Source: Nonomuraea thailandensis (lineage in GTDB: Bacteria > Actinomycetota > Actinomycetes > Streptosporangiales > Streptosporangiaceae). Taken from it: 64,000 nucleotides of DNA. The DNA is taken from contig NZ_JAMZEB010000002.1 in the NCBI RefSeq assembly GCF_024172165.1, positions 12,359,501-12,423,500 of the forward strand, read 5' to 3'. Position 1 is the first letter of the stretch. Every line of letters begins with the position of its first letter. Shown one piece after another: positions 7,019-18,069 of this stretch. Position numbers and translations under genes: made by a program. Under the pieces are notes generated by a model. It searched no databases. It saw only the letters and a list, made by a program, of their open reading frames with translations, and was not told the DNA's origin.

Positions 7019-8914
7019 ATGAGCGGCTCCCGAAGCCGGCGCGCGCTCGTCGCGGCGACGCTGGCCGTCCTCCTGCCGCTCGCGGCGTGCAGCGGCGGCG
7101 GACGTGACGACGGCAAGGCCACGGCCGGCGACCAGGCCGCCCGGAAGTCCGGCTCGCAGACGTTCGGCGAGCTGCCGGCGGAGTCGGGCACGCCCAAGGA
7201 CGGCGGAACCGTCGACATCGCGCAGCAGCCCGGGGCCGGGCCCTACTACATGCTGCCGATCGTGCCCGGCGCGTTCAACTCGACTTACGTGACCTACCAG
7301 TTCCAGCGGCTCATGTACCGGCCGCTCTACTGGTTCCCCGAAGGCGCCAGCCCCAAGGTCAACCCGGCTCTCAGCCTGGCCGAGCCGCCGGAGTTCTCCG
7401 ACGGCAACAAGACGGTGACCATCAGGCTGAAGCCGGGCTACACCTGGTCCGACGGCTCTCCGGTCGAGGCCGGCGACGTGGTCTTCTTCATCGACCTGCT
7501 GAAGGCGGCACTGAAGAAGAACGCCGCCAACTGGGGCGGCTACACGCCGGGCCAGTTCCCCGACAACGTCACGAGCGTCAAGGCGTCCTCGCCCGACACC
7601 GTGACGCTGAAGCTGTCGGAGGCCTACAACCCCGAGTGGTTCACCGCCGACGAGCTGACCTCGGTCGTGCCGCTGCCGGCCAAGCAGTGGGCCCGCGCCT
7701 CGGCGGACGGGCCGCTGCTCGACCCGGGCGAGCCGGAGAACGCCGAGGCGATCTACACCTACCTCGACAAGGCCTCGCGCGATCCGGCCGGCTTCGCCAC
7801 CGACCCGCTCTGGCAGACGGTGAACGGCCCGTACCGGCTGAGCGGCTTCGACGTGACCACGAACTTCTACTCGATGACCGCCAACGAGGCGTACACCGGC
7901 CCGCAGAAGCCCCGCATCAAGACGCTGAACTTCCGGCCGTTCACCTCCGAGACGGCGAAGTTCAACCAGCTTCTGAGCGGCAACCTGACGATGGGCACGG
8001 TGGACCAGAGCCACGTGGGCCAGGTACGGGCGCTCAAGGCGGCCGGGTACAACGTCTACGGCGCGCCCCGGCTGGGCTTCAACTTCATCATGCTCAACTT
8101 CAAGGACACCACCGACAACGTCGACAAGATCCTCGGCCAGCTCTACGTCAGGCAGGCGCTGCAGCACCTGATCGACCAGCCTGGTTACATCGCCAGCAAG
8201 GGCATGTACAACGGCGCCGCGGCGGAGAGCTACGGCACGGCGCCCGCGAGCTCGCCGTACGCGTCGAAGGACGTCGCCACCGCGCCCTACCCCTACGACC
8301 CCGAGGCGGCGCGCAAGCTGCTGGAGGACCACGGGTGGAAGGTCGTGCCGAACGGCACCACGACGTGCGAACGCCCCGGGAGCGGGCCGTCGGAGTGCGG
8401 GGAGGGGATCCCGCAGGGCCAGGCGATCAAGTTCAACCTCTTCTACCGCAGCGAGCCGCAACTGCACGGCGCGGTCAGCACGGCGTTCGCCTCGGAGGCC
8501 CGCAAGCTGGGCATCGCGATCACGGTCGCGCCGAAGACGTTCAGCTTCCTGATCCAGAACTACAACGTGCCGGCGGCCCCGTCGAAGGCCGGTGAGTGGG
8601 CCATGTCCACCTGGGGCGGTTTCAGCACCACCCCGTACCCGACGATGACCGGGACGTTCGACTCCAAGGGGTCGGGCAACGTGGGCGCCTACAGCGACCC
8701 GCAGACCGACGAGCTGATCCGCGCCTCGGTGCACGGCGACGACCGCCAGGCCGTCCAGGCGGAGATCGAGCGGCTGCGGAGCGAGCTGCCCGTGTTGTGG
8801 CTGCCGACCGCGCACACCATCTGGGCCTGGAAGAACACCCTGTCCGGCCCGCGGGACACCTTCGCCGCCCTGCCCACCACGGTGCTGACGCCGGAGTACT
8901 GGTACCTGCGCTAG
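7019..8914 (+). CDS. Peptide ABC transporter substrate-binding lipoprotein (family 5)
   Basis: 631 residues from ATG 7019. The start is chosen because it gives a compact lipoprotein signal (charged SRSRRA, hydrophobic core, LPLAACSGGG lipobox with Cys about residue 24). The mature protein has the SBP_bac_5 layout: YRPLYWFPEG, TIRLKPGYTWSDGSPVEAGD, the NGPYRLSGFD segment, YVRQALQHLIDQ, and the late DPEAARKLLEDHGW. It would capture oligopeptides at the outer face of the membrane and pass them to the permeases that follow. A 166-nt spacer separates it from the dipeptidase gene, with no evident terminator. Confidence 0.9.
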   Translation: MSGSRSRRALVAATLAVLLPLAACSGGGRDDGKATAGDQAARKSGSQTFGELPAESGTPKDGGTVDIAQQPGAGPYYMLPIVPGAFNSTYVTYQFQRLMYRPLYWFPEGASPKVNPALSLAEPPEFSDGNKTVTIRLKPGYTWSDGSPVEAGDVVFFIDLLKAALKKNAANWGGYTPGQFPDNVTSVKASSPDTVTLKLSEAYNPEWFTADELTSVVPLPAKQWARASADGPLLDPGEPENAEAIYTYLDKASRDPAGFATDPLWQTVNGPYRLSGFDVTTNFYSMTANEAYTGPQKPRIKTLNFRPFTSETAKFNQLLSGNLTMGTVDQSHVGQVRALKAAGYNVYGAPRLGFNFIMLNFKDTTDNVDKILGQLYVRQALQHLIDQPGYIASKGMYNGAAAESYGTAPASSPYASKDVATAPYPYDPEAARKLLEDHGWKVVPNGTTTCERPGSGPSECGEGIPQGQAIKFNLFYRSEPQLHGAVSTAFASEARKLGIAITVAPKTFSFLIQNYNVPAAPSKAGEWAMSTWGGFSTTPYPTMTGTFDSKGSGNVGAYSDPQTDELIRASVHGDDRQAVQAEIERLRSELPVLWLPTAHTIWAWKNTLSGPRDTFAALPTTVLTPEYWYLR

Positions 8915-8944
8915 CACCACAGAACGACAGGAAGGAGGGGCAGC

Positions 8945-9892
8945 GTGCTCCAGTTCGTGCTGCGACGGCTGGCGACGTCAGTCATCGTGGTCCTGGGTGT
9001 CTCGGTGATCACCTTCGTCATGCTGCACGGCATGTCCGGCTCGCCCGGCCGCGCGATCCTCGGCGTGCAGGCCAGCGCGGAAGCGGTGGCCGCCTTCGAC
9101 CGGGAGCACGGCTACGACCGGTCGGTGATCGTGCAGTACTTCACCTACCTGGGCCGGCTGCTGCAGGGTGACCTCGGTTACTCCTACAAGCTGAACCAGA
9201 GCGTGAACGCGCTGCTGGCCGAGAACGCCGGGCGGACGGCGATGCTGGCCGGCACGGCCCTGGTCCTCGCGATCGCCGTCGCGGTGCCGCTGGGCGTCTT
9301 CCAGGCGGTCAAGCGCAACAGCATCGGCGACAACGTGCTGACCACGCTCACCTTCGTCGCCTACTCGATGCCCGTCTTCCTGCTGGCGATGCTGCTGATC
9401 CAGGTCTTCGCGCTGGGGCTGGGCATCCTGCCCGCGCAGGCCTCGCAGTCGAGCTCGACCTGGGTGATCTTCACTGAACCGCGCGCCATGCTGCTGCCGG
9501 TGCTGACGCTGACCGGCGTCACGGTCGCGCTGTACTCCCGATATCAGCGCTCCGCGGCGCTGGACCAGCTCGCCCAGGACTACATCAGGGTGGCCCGGGC
9601 GAAAGGGCTGTCGATGCGCCTGGTGCTGACCCGTCACCTGCTGCGCAACGCCTGTCTGCCGCTGGTGACGCTGATCGGCATGACCATCCCCCTGCTGCTC
9701 GCGGGCAACCTCGTGGTCGAGTCGGTCTTCAACTACCCGGGCCTCGGGCTGCTGTTCTTCAACGCCCTGAACAACCAGGACTATCCGGTTCTGCTCGGCT
9801 ACACGCTGGTCGCCGCGACCCTGACCGTCCTGGGCAACCTCCTGGCCGACCTGCTGGTGGCGGTCAGCGACCCGAGGACGCAGCGCGCATGA
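8945..9892 (+). CDS. Oligopeptide ABC transporter permease (DppB/OppB type)
   Basis: 315 residues, GTG start 30 nt after the binding-protein gene with a strong GGAAGGAGGGG. It has the N-terminal TM helix followed by a large outer loop (REHGYDRSVIVQYFTYLGRLLQGDLGYS), typical of the DppB half, and six TM segments. The EAA loop (DYIRVARAKGLSMRLVLTRH) contacts the ATPase. It pairs with the next permease to form the membrane channel and overlaps it by 4 nt (ATGA). Confidence 0.92.
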   Translation: MLQFVLRRLATSVIVVLGVSVITFVMLHGMSGSPGRAILGVQASAEAVAAFDREHGYDRSVIVQYFTYLGRLLQGDLGYSYKLNQSVNALLAENAGRTAMLAGTALVLAIAVAVPLGVFQAVKRNSIGDNVLTTLTFVAYSMPVFLLAMLLIQVFALGLGILPAQASQSSSTWVIFTEPRAMLLPVLTLTGVTVALYSRYQRSAALDQLAQDYIRVARAKGLSMRLVLTRHLLRNACLPLVTLIGMTIPLLLAGNLVVESVFNYPGLGLLFFNALNNQDYPVLLGYTLVAATLTVLGNLLADLLVAVSDPRTQRA

Positions 9893-10773
9893 CCGAGACG
9901 CCGACCACGCCCGCCGCGCCGCGGGCCACCAGCGGATGGCGCCTGGCGCTGAGCTCCTTCGTGCAGAACCGGCTCGCCGTCCTCGGCGTGGGCATCATCG
10001 TCCTGCTCGCGCTGTTCTGCTTCGTCGGCCCGCACCTGTACGTCACCGAGCAGACCGCCGTCGATCCGGTGAACAGCCTGCTGCCGCCGGACGCCGAACA
10101 CCCGCTCGGCACCGACGCCCAGGGCTTCGACGTGCTCGGGCGGATCATGCAGGGCGGCCAGGCGTCGTTGCAGATCGGGCTGTTCGCGGCGCTCATCGCC
10201 ACCGCGTTCGGCACGCTGTACGGCACCGTCGCGGGCCTGGCCGGCGGCGTCGTGGACGGGATCATGATGCGGGTGGTGGACACGCTGCTGTCGATCCCCT
10301 TCCTGTTCATCGTGCTGATCGCCGCCACGCGGTTCAGCTCCTCGGTCCTGTCGCTCAGCCTGATCCTGGGGGCGTTCTCCTGGCTGGCGCCCGCCCGGCT
10401 GGTCAGGGCCGAGGTGCTCTCCCTGCGTTCGCGGGGGTTCGTCTCCGCCGCGACCGTGATGGGAGCGACCAGGCCGCGCATCATCGCCAGGCACCTGATC
10501 CCGAACGCGCTGGGCGTCGTGATCGTGAACATCACCTTCCAGGTGGCCGACGCGATCATCGCGGTCTCACTGCTGGGCTTCCTCGGGTTCGGGCTCAACT
10601 ATCCCGACGTCGAGTGGGGCACGCAGCTCTCCGACGGCGTGAGCCACCTGTTCGAGGGCGCCTGGTGGCTGATCTATCCGGTCGGGGGCTGCCTGGTGCT
10701 GATCGTCATGGCGTTCAACTTCGTCGGGGACGCGCTGCGTGACTCGATCGACGTACGGCTGAGGCGGCGCTGA
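9889..10773 (+). CDS. Oligopeptide ABC transporter permease (DppC/OppC type)
   Basis: 294 residues. It has the OppC N-terminal segment (one TM helix, then PPDAEHPLGTDAQGFDVLGRI, the HPLGTD hallmark), five further TM helices and an EAA loop (GFVSAATVMGATRPRIIARH). The start overlaps the DppB-type gene. It supplies the second half of the peptide channel. A 28-nt gap with GGAAAGGGG leads to the ATPase gene. Confidence 0.92.
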   Translation: MTETPTTPAAPRATSGWRLALSSFVQNRLAVLGVGIIVLLALFCFVGPHLYVTEQTAVDPVNSLLPPDAEHPLGTDAQGFDVLGRIMQGGQASLQIGLFAALIATAFGTLYGTVAGLAGGVVDGIMMRVVDTLLSIPFLFIVLIAATRFSSSVLSLSLILGAFSWLAPARLVRAEVLSLRSRGFVSAATVMGATRPRIIARHLIPNALGVVIVNITFQVADAIIAVSLLGFLGFGLNYPDVEWGTQLSDGVSHLFEGAWWLIYPVGGCLVLIVMAFNFVGDALRDSIDVRLRRR

Positions 10774-10801
10774 TGGCCGCCCGCACGGAAAGGGGCGAGT
10801 G

Positions 10802-12838
<2,037 letters not shown>

Positions 12839-12963
12839 CCTGAGGCAGGCACACCGGCGTGGCCGGCGTGAAGGCTCGGAGCGGCACCTGAGCTTCCGTT
12901 GACAGCAGCGAGGCCGCGCGTCGGCCGGGCATGACCCGCGCGGGAGAGGGAACGTCCAGAGCC

Positions 12964-14433
12964 ATGCCATTGTGCCTGGTCACAGGGGCGACCGGCTACA
13001 TCGGCGGGCGGCTGGTCCCGGAGCTGCTGTCCGCCGGTCACGACGTTCGCTGCATGGTGCGCTCGGCCGGGAAGTTGCGCGACCTGCCCTGGGCCGCGCG
13101 CACGGAGGTCGCCGAGGCCGACGCCACCGACCTGGAGCGGACGCGCCGGGCGCTGGCCGGGGTGGACGTCGCGTACTACCTGATCCACACGATGGGCGCG
13201 AGCGGCCGGTTCGCCGAGCGGGACCGTCTGGCGGCGCGCGTGTTCGCGGCGGCGGCGGCCGAGGCGGGGGTTCGGCGGATCGTCTATCTGGGCGGCCCCG
13301 CCGGGGACGAGCGGCTCTCGCCGCATCTGCGGTCGCGGGCCGAGGTGGGGGAGATCTTCCTGCGCGGAGCCGTGCCGGCGGTGGTGCTGCGCGCCGCGGT
13401 GATCATCGGGTCGGGGTCGGCCTCGTTCGAGATGCTGCGCCACCTGACCGAGCGGTTGCCGGTCATGACGACGCCGCGCTGGGTGCGCAGCCGTACCCAG
13501 CCCATCGCGGTGCGGGACGTGCTGCGCTACCTGGTCGCCTGGGCACAGGTGCCGGGAACGGTGAACCGGGGGTTCGACATCGGCGGCCCGGATGTCCTGA
13601 CCTATGCCGACATGATGCAGGGCTACGCCGCCGTGGCCGGGCTGCCGCCCCGGGTGATCATCCCGGTGCCGCTGCTCAGCCCCCGGCTGTCGAGTCTGTG
13701 GGTGGGGCTGGTCACGCCGGTCCCGGCGAGCATCGCGCGCCCGCTGGTGGAGTCGCTGCGCAACGAGGCGGTGTGCGGCGAGCACGACATCGCACGCCAC
13801 GTGCCCGACCCTGAGGGCGGGCTGATCGGCTTCCGCCGGGCCGTGGGCCTGGCGCTCAAGAAGATCAAGGAGGCCGACGTCGCGACCCGGTGGTCCTCGG
13901 CGTCCACACCGGGCGCGCCGAGCGATCCGCTGCCCACCGACCCCGACTGGGCGGGCGGCAGCCTCTTCGTGGACGACCGGCGCCTGGCCGTACCCGCGAG
14001 CCCGCAGGCGCTGTGGCAGGTCATCGAGAGCATCGGCGGCCGCAACGGCTGGTACTCCCTGCCGGTCGCCTGGCAGCTACGCGGGCTGGCCGACCGGCTC
14101 GTCGGCGGCGTGGGCCTGCGGCGCGGCCGGCGCGATCCGGCCCGGCTGCGGGTGGGCGACTCGATCGACTTCTGGCGGGTGGAGGAGGTGGTCCCGGGCG
14201 AGTTGCTGCGGCTGCGGGCCGAGATGCGGCTGCCCGGTCTGGCCTGGCTGGAGCTCGGTGTCACCCGCTCCGGCGGCCGTACGATCTACACGCAGCGGGC
14301 GATCTTCCACCCGCACGGGCTGCTCGGCCACCTGTACTGGTGGGCGATCGCACCCTTCCACGGCCTGATCTTCGGCCGGATGCCGGTCAACGTGGCCGCG
14401 GCGGCCCGGCGACAGGAGCGCTCCCCGTCGTGA
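12964..14433 (+). CDS. NAD(P)-binding epimerase-like protein fused to an SRPBCC/DUF2867-type domain
   Basis: 489 residues from ATG 12964, chosen because the Rossmann strand MPLCLVTGATGYIGGRLVPE begins there. The N-terminal half is an atypical short-chain dehydrogenase (GATGYIGG dinucleotide motif, YYLIHTMGASG, RIVYLGG). The C-terminal half from about residue 335 (SLFVDDRRLAVPASPQALWQ through RAIFHPHGLLGHLYWWAI) resembles the DUF2867/SRPBCC domain regularly fused to these proteins in actinomycetes. The function of this fusion is unknown; quinone or lipid redox has been proposed for relatives. It stands alone, convergent with the secreted-protein gene after it. Confidence 0.8.
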   Translation: MPLCLVTGATGYIGGRLVPELLSAGHDVRCMVRSAGKLRDLPWAARTEVAEADATDLERTRRALAGVDVAYYLIHTMGASGRFAERDRLAARVFAAAAAEAGVRRIVYLGGPAGDERLSPHLRSRAEVGEIFLRGAVPAVVLRAAVIIGSGSASFEMLRHLTERLPVMTTPRWVRSRTQPIAVRDVLRYLVAWAQVPGTVNRGFDIGGPDVLTYADMMQGYAAVAGLPPRVIIPVPLLSPRLSSLWVGLVTPVPASIARPLVESLRNEAVCGEHDIARHVPDPEGGLIGFRRAVGLALKKIKEADVATRWSSASTPGAPSDPLPTDPDWAGGSLFVDDRRLAVPASPQALWQVIESIGGRNGWYSLPVAWQLRGLADRLVGGVGLRRGRRDPARLRVGDSIDFWRVEEVVPGELLRLRAEMRLPGLAWLELGVTRSGGRTIYTQRAIFHPHGLLGHLYWWAIAPFHGLIFGRMPVNVAAAARRQERSPS

Positions 14434-14485
14434 CGTGGCCGGGCGCTCGCTCATGGGCGCTGGAGCCACCGGGCCGGCCGCGGGC

Positions 14486-14977
14486 TCAGCCGAGGTTCAC
14501 GCGGGTCAGGGAGTTGACGCGCGTCGCCATGATGCTCACGTTGAAGATCGAGATGTTCGAGGTCGTGGTCGCGTTGCACGACAACCGCACGAGCCCGGAG
14601 GTGCTCACGGTGCGCGCCGTGACCGCTGCCAGGCTGGCGAGCTGACCGTTGGGGCCCAGCGAGGCGACCGTGCGGCTGTTGTTGGTGCTGCTCTCGCTGA
14701 TGATCAGCAGCGTGCAGGCCAGGCCGGATGCCACGGCCGTGTTGTTGCGGCCCGTGAGCGTGGCCTCGGCGGTCCAGTTCCCGGCCGGGACGGTGAAGTC
14801 GAAGAAGATGTTCGCGGCGCCCGTCGCCGTCCGGGTGGCGAACGTGTCGACGATGATCACTTCGGGAGGCACAGCGGCGGACGCCGGGACCGCCAAGCCG
14901 ATGCCGGCGAGCGTGGCCACGGCCGCGACCCAGATCGCTCGCCGTCCGCGTACCTTCTTGAGAATCGCAGCAGACAT
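14486..14977 (-). CDS. Small secreted protein of unknown function
   Basis: 163 residues. A signal peptide is clear: charged KKVRGRR, hydrophobic AIWVAAVATLAGIGLAV, cleavage after PASA. The mature part is Thr/Ser/Asn-rich with beta-strand character (ANIFFDFTVPAGNWTAEATL) and two Cys (ACTLL and LSCNAT) that could form one disulfide. GAGGAG lies about 9 nt before the ATG. No family is recognised. It converges with the epimerase-like gene. Confidence 0.75.
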   Translation of the reverse strand: MSAAILKKVRGRRAIWVAAVATLAGIGLAVPASAAVPPEVIIVDTFATRTATGAANIFFDFTVPAGNWTAEATLTGRNNTAVASGLACTLLIISESSTNNSRTVASLGPNGQLASLAAVTARTVSTSGLVRLSCNATTTSNISIFNVSIMATRVNSLTRVNLG

Positions 14978-15276
14978 GCCGCATCACTCCTCGCATCCGG
15001 GGCGGCGCTCTGCCGCCCGACGACGCTCCGATCGTGTCGCGCGGCGTTGCGCAACCGTCGCCCCCGCATCCGCGCCGGCACCGGGCCCGCGCATGCCCGG
15101 CGGCAGGCGAGCCGGATCACCGGGTGCTTCCGCGGCGAGGGACGGCGCGCCTCGACGCCGACCCTTGCCGGAGCCCGAAGGAGGTGGGAATCCTGGTGAC
15201 GGCCCGGGTCGTCGATCGAGCCGCGCCGTTCGGCTCGCACTCTCGCAAGGGCAAGCTCTGAACCCTATCGGGACCT
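14978..15276. other. 299-nt intergenic stretch, no gene seen
   Basis: GC-rich sequence between the divergent starts of the secreted-protein gene and the truncated symporter remnant. A Shine-Dalgarno-like AAGGAGG near 15177 followed by GTG at 15196 opens only a 21-codon frame with no recognisable content. Confidence 0.4.
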
Positions 15277-15579
15277 GTGGGAATGCCCGAGAATGTCCGC
15301 CATGGGCTCCTCGTTGATCTATCCAGTCTGCCCCTCGCCATCGGCATCGTCATGCTCGGCCTGGGCCTCAGCCTTACCCTGGACGACTTCCGGCGGGTGG
15401 GCCGGTATCCGAAGGCGGCCGTGGTCGCGTTGCTGTGCCAGATCGTGCTGCTGCCGGCGATCTGCTTCGGCCTCCCGGTGGCGCAACCGGGGGCGTTCAG
15501 CGGCACTGTCACCGCTGGTCTCTGCGCCTGGGGGACACCGTGCGCTGTGGGACGCGAACTCCATCCTGCGGAGCCATGA
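15277..15579 (+). pseudogene. Truncated bile acid:sodium symporter (BASS) family gene
   Basis: The first about 75 residues match the start of BASS-family carriers: one hydrophobic helix ending LGLGLSLTLDDFRRVGRYPK, then VVALLCQIVLLPAICFGL. The similarity stops near 15500 and the frame then runs through non-family sequence to a stop at 15579. A full carrier needs about 290-320 residues and 9-10 helices, so this is an N-terminal remnant, probably non-functional. Confidence 0.65.
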
Positions 15580-15731
15580 TGGGCTGATCGTGTGGGGCGG
15601 CGGCCGTGCTCGGTGAGCGCTCGTACGCCCCATCACGCGTCGTAAATACACGGCACCGCCTGACATGCGAACCGCGCGGAGAGTGGCACGAACCGCCAGA
15701 CAGCGGAACAGCGGGTGATTCTTCCCGGGGT

Positions 15732-16637
15732 TCAGGCGGGCTCGGAGTCGAGTGGCGGGGTGCCTGCCCAGCCCGGTAGCGGCTCGCATCTTCCTCTCCA
15801 CTGCGGTGGGAGGTGATTGCTCTCGGAAGCTGCGACGATGCCGCCGACGATGGCGCACGTGGTGTCGACATCACCGCCGGCCGCCGCCGTGGTCCACATG
15901 GCCGCCTCGAAGTCATGGCGTTCACGGGCTGCCACCCACAGGGTGAACGGGACCGTGTCGTGCGCGGTGACCTGCCGCCCGTTGCCGAGCATCCGGGCGG
16001 CCAGCGTGGGGTCGCTGATGGTGAGGAGCTGCCGAGCCTCGGCGATGCCGTCGCGGACCGCGCTCGCGGGAACGTATTCGCTGATGCGATCGAGGAAACG
16101 CCCGGCGGACAGGCCGGGGTCGCCGACGGCGACGGCTGTGGCCACTGCGACGGCCACGGCGCCGGCCACCGCTTCGGGATGAGTGTGGGTGACCTGCGCT
16201 GACAGGGTGGCCTGATGGACGACTTCGGCCAGGTCGCCGGCGAACCAGGCGCCGAGTGGCGCCACCCGCATCGCGGCACCGTTGCCCCACGAGCCCTTGC
16301 CGTCGAAGAGCCCCGCGGAGAGCGCCCGCCAGTCGCCTCCTTCACGGACCAGCCGGAGCATCCGGTTCGTCGCAGGGCCGTACCCGCGGTCGAAGTCATG
16401 ACGGGTGGCGAAACTCGTCGCGAGTTCGTCTTGGTCGATGGTGCCGTGATCGGCCAGGACGCGGTAGACGAAACACGCCATTTCGGTGTCATCCGTCCAC
16501 TGCCACGGAGCTGGTGGAAGAAGGCGAGAGGAGAGGGTGTGACGATTGGCCGGAACGAAGAATTGGGAACCGAAGGCGTCGCCGAGAGCCAAGCCGTGGA
16601 GAGAGGCTGTGGCCCGCGCAGGGAGATGAGCTGACAT
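15732..16637 (-). CDS. ADP-ribosylglycohydrolase (DraG-like) family protein
   Basis: 301 residues from ATG 16637; an in-frame ATG at 16646 is an alternative, and the frame continues into an upstream palindrome that is not thought to be coding. DraG landmarks: HGLALGDAFGSQFF, the metal-binding WTDDTEMACFVYRVLADHG, the KGSWGNGAAMRVAPLGAWF loop, THTHPEAVAGAVAVA, and the C-terminal GGDVDTTCAIVGGIVAA with the second Asp pair. These enzymes remove ADP-ribose from arginine or related groups on proteins or small molecules, using two divalent cations. No partner ADP-ribosyltransferase is adjacent. The large palindrome just upstream suggests repression. Confidence 0.85.
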   Translation of the reverse strand: MSAHLPARATASLHGLALGDAFGSQFFVPANRHTLSSRLLPPAPWQWTDDTEMACFVYRVLADHGTIDQDELATSFATRHDFDRGYGPATNRMLRLVREGGDWRALSAGLFDGKGSWGNGAAMRVAPLGAWFAGDLAEVVHQATLSAQVTHTHPEAVAGAVAVAVATAVAVGDPGLSAGRFLDRISEYVPASAVRDGIAEARQLLTISDPTLAARMLGNGRQVTAHDTVPFTLWVAARERHDFEAAMWTTAAAGGDVDTTCAIVGGIVAASESNHLPPQWRGRCEPLPGWAGTPPLDSEPA

Positions 16638-16647
16638 CGCTCTCATT

Positions 16648-16682
16648 GTGAAGTACGTCGGCTGTTCGCCGGCGTACTTCAC
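16648..16682. promoter_or_regulatory. 14-bp-arm palindrome upstream of the DraG-like gene
   Basis: GTGAAGTACGTCGG (16648-16661), a 7-nt centre, then CCGGCGTACTTCAC (16669-16682); the arms pair at 13 of 14 positions. It ends 2 nt before a possible ATG (16646) and 11 nt before the preferred one (16637). It lies at a promoter, not after a gene, so an operator is more likely than a terminator. No adjacent regulator gene is present. Confidence 0.6.
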
Positions 16683-17053
16683 GTTCGCTGATTTCGGGAC
16701 GTCACGGAGCCGTGGGCATGCGTCGTTTCCTCACGCCCACGACAGGGGGCATCGCGTGAGGCCGGCAGCTCGCCGCTGCGCGTGCCTCGGAAGAGGTGGC
16801 CGCAGGGGTTCTTGTCGTGCGAGGCGGCCAGGATGGGCCCGCAGGATGGTGGCGAGTGCGTGCGGGATGGAGACGTGGCGGGCGTGCGGCCACCGAACGT
16901 AACGTGGCGGCAGGCAAAAGCCGATGCTCCAGCGGAGAGTCTCGTCGCGCCGGGAGAGGCTCGCTCAGTTCATGACGGTTGTCATGGCGAGGCGCTCCCT
17001 GCCGCCTTCTCATCACGGCCGTGAACGGGAGCATTCGTGAAGGCAGGTCGCTC
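16683..17053. other. 371-nt intergenic stretch, no gene seen
   Basis: Divergent region between the DraG-like gene and the two-TM protein gene. Short frames on both strands lack ribosome sites and recognisable content. Promoters for both neighbours must lie here, but I could not place them with confidence. Confidence 0.4.
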
Positions 17054-18055
17054 ATGAGCTCCGGCAACCAGGGGCTTCGCCGAACGCTGGTGGTGTACGC
17101 CTTCGCGCTGGCGTGCGTGTCGACCCTGGTGGTGGGCATCGTGCTGGTGACGCGGGATGAGACTCTGACGGCCGGCTCGGTCCTTTCCGCGATCGGTCTC
17201 AATCTCATCGCGAGCGTGGTGTTCGCCGCGATTTTCACGCTGCTGAGCACCCGGGTGCAGGAACGCAGTCTGGAACAGGCGCTCGGCGAGCAGCTGCAGG
17301 ACTTCTCCGCCCGGTTCAATTCCGAGCTCGCCAGGGCGAACGAGAGTTTCCTGCCCACCGACGTCTATCCGCCTCTCGACCCGGTCGAGGGCTACGGGGA
17401 CAAGTTCAACGTGGACATGACCCGCAGCCTCGGGAGGACGGATTTCTACGCCTTCCGAGGGCCCAGTGCTCGCTATGTCGCGGCGCGCCTCAGAGAGAGC
17501 CAGCGTATCCCGCAGCAGGTGAAGGTGGCCATGTTGCGGCCCGGCGACCGCAGGTCCATCGCGAGGAGAGCGAGCGACAGAAGGTTCTGGGCCCGTTCGC
17601 GCGGCAAGACTCCGGAGACGCTGGAGGCCGAGGTCTACGACGAATTGGTGATGTCCGTGATCTCCCTCTTCGATTATCGGCACATCTGCCCGGTGGACCT
17701 GCTGTACACCGAGGACACCGCCGTCTACCGGTTCGAGATGTTCGACGACGCCGTCTACGTGTCGTGGTTTCACGGCCCCCAGTCGAGCGGACGGGAGATG
17801 CCGGAGTCGATGCGATTCTCGGCGAACTCGTTCCACTACAAGACGCTGCGACTGGATCTGATCAGGCGGTTCGAGATCTCGACGAACAAGGTGACCTTCG
17901 ACGCGAGCCAGGATGACGAGTTCCTGATGAGTCATCTGACCGAGCTGATCGGGAAGCAGGTGATCGCCGAGGACCTGTCCCGCTGGCGTCAACGCTACAA
18001 CGCGTACGTGGGGGACTTCGTCGGATACCTGCGGGGAGTCGGTGGCCAGGCATGA
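17054..18055 (+). CDS. Two-TM membrane protein with a cytosolic C-terminal domain, unknown function
   Basis: 333 residues from ATG 17054 with a GCAGG ribosome site. Two TM helices lie at about residues 11-34 (VVYAFALACVSTLVVGIVLV) and 42-68 (VLSAIGLNLIASVVFAAIFT). A predicted coiled coil follows (about 70-100, ERSLEQALGEQLQDFSARF), then a globular domain of about 230 residues with TDFYAFRGPSARYVAARLRE, a VKVAMLRPGDRRS strand-loop, and YRFEMFDDAVYVSWFHGP. This layout is seen in poorly characterised bacterial membrane proteins, some from conflict or stress systems. I recognise no catalytic motif. It stands alone, with somewhat lower GC than its neighbours. Confidence 0.7.
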   Translation: MSSGNQGLRRTLVVYAFALACVSTLVVGIVLVTRDETLTAGSVLSAIGLNLIASVVFAAIFTLLSTRVQERSLEQALGEQLQDFSARFNSELARANESFLPTDVYPPLDPVEGYGDKFNVDMTRSLGRTDFYAFRGPSARYVAARLRESQRIPQQVKVAMLRPGDRRSIARRASDRRFWARSRGKTPETLEAEVYDELVMSVISLFDYRHICPVDLLYTEDTAVYRFEMFDDAVYVSWFHGPQSSGREMPESMRFSANSFHYKTLRLDLIRRFEISTNKVTFDASQDDEFLMSHLTELIGKQVIAEDLSRWRQRYNAYVGDFVGYLRGVGGQA

Positions 18056-18069
18056 CGGAGGCCGGGCGG

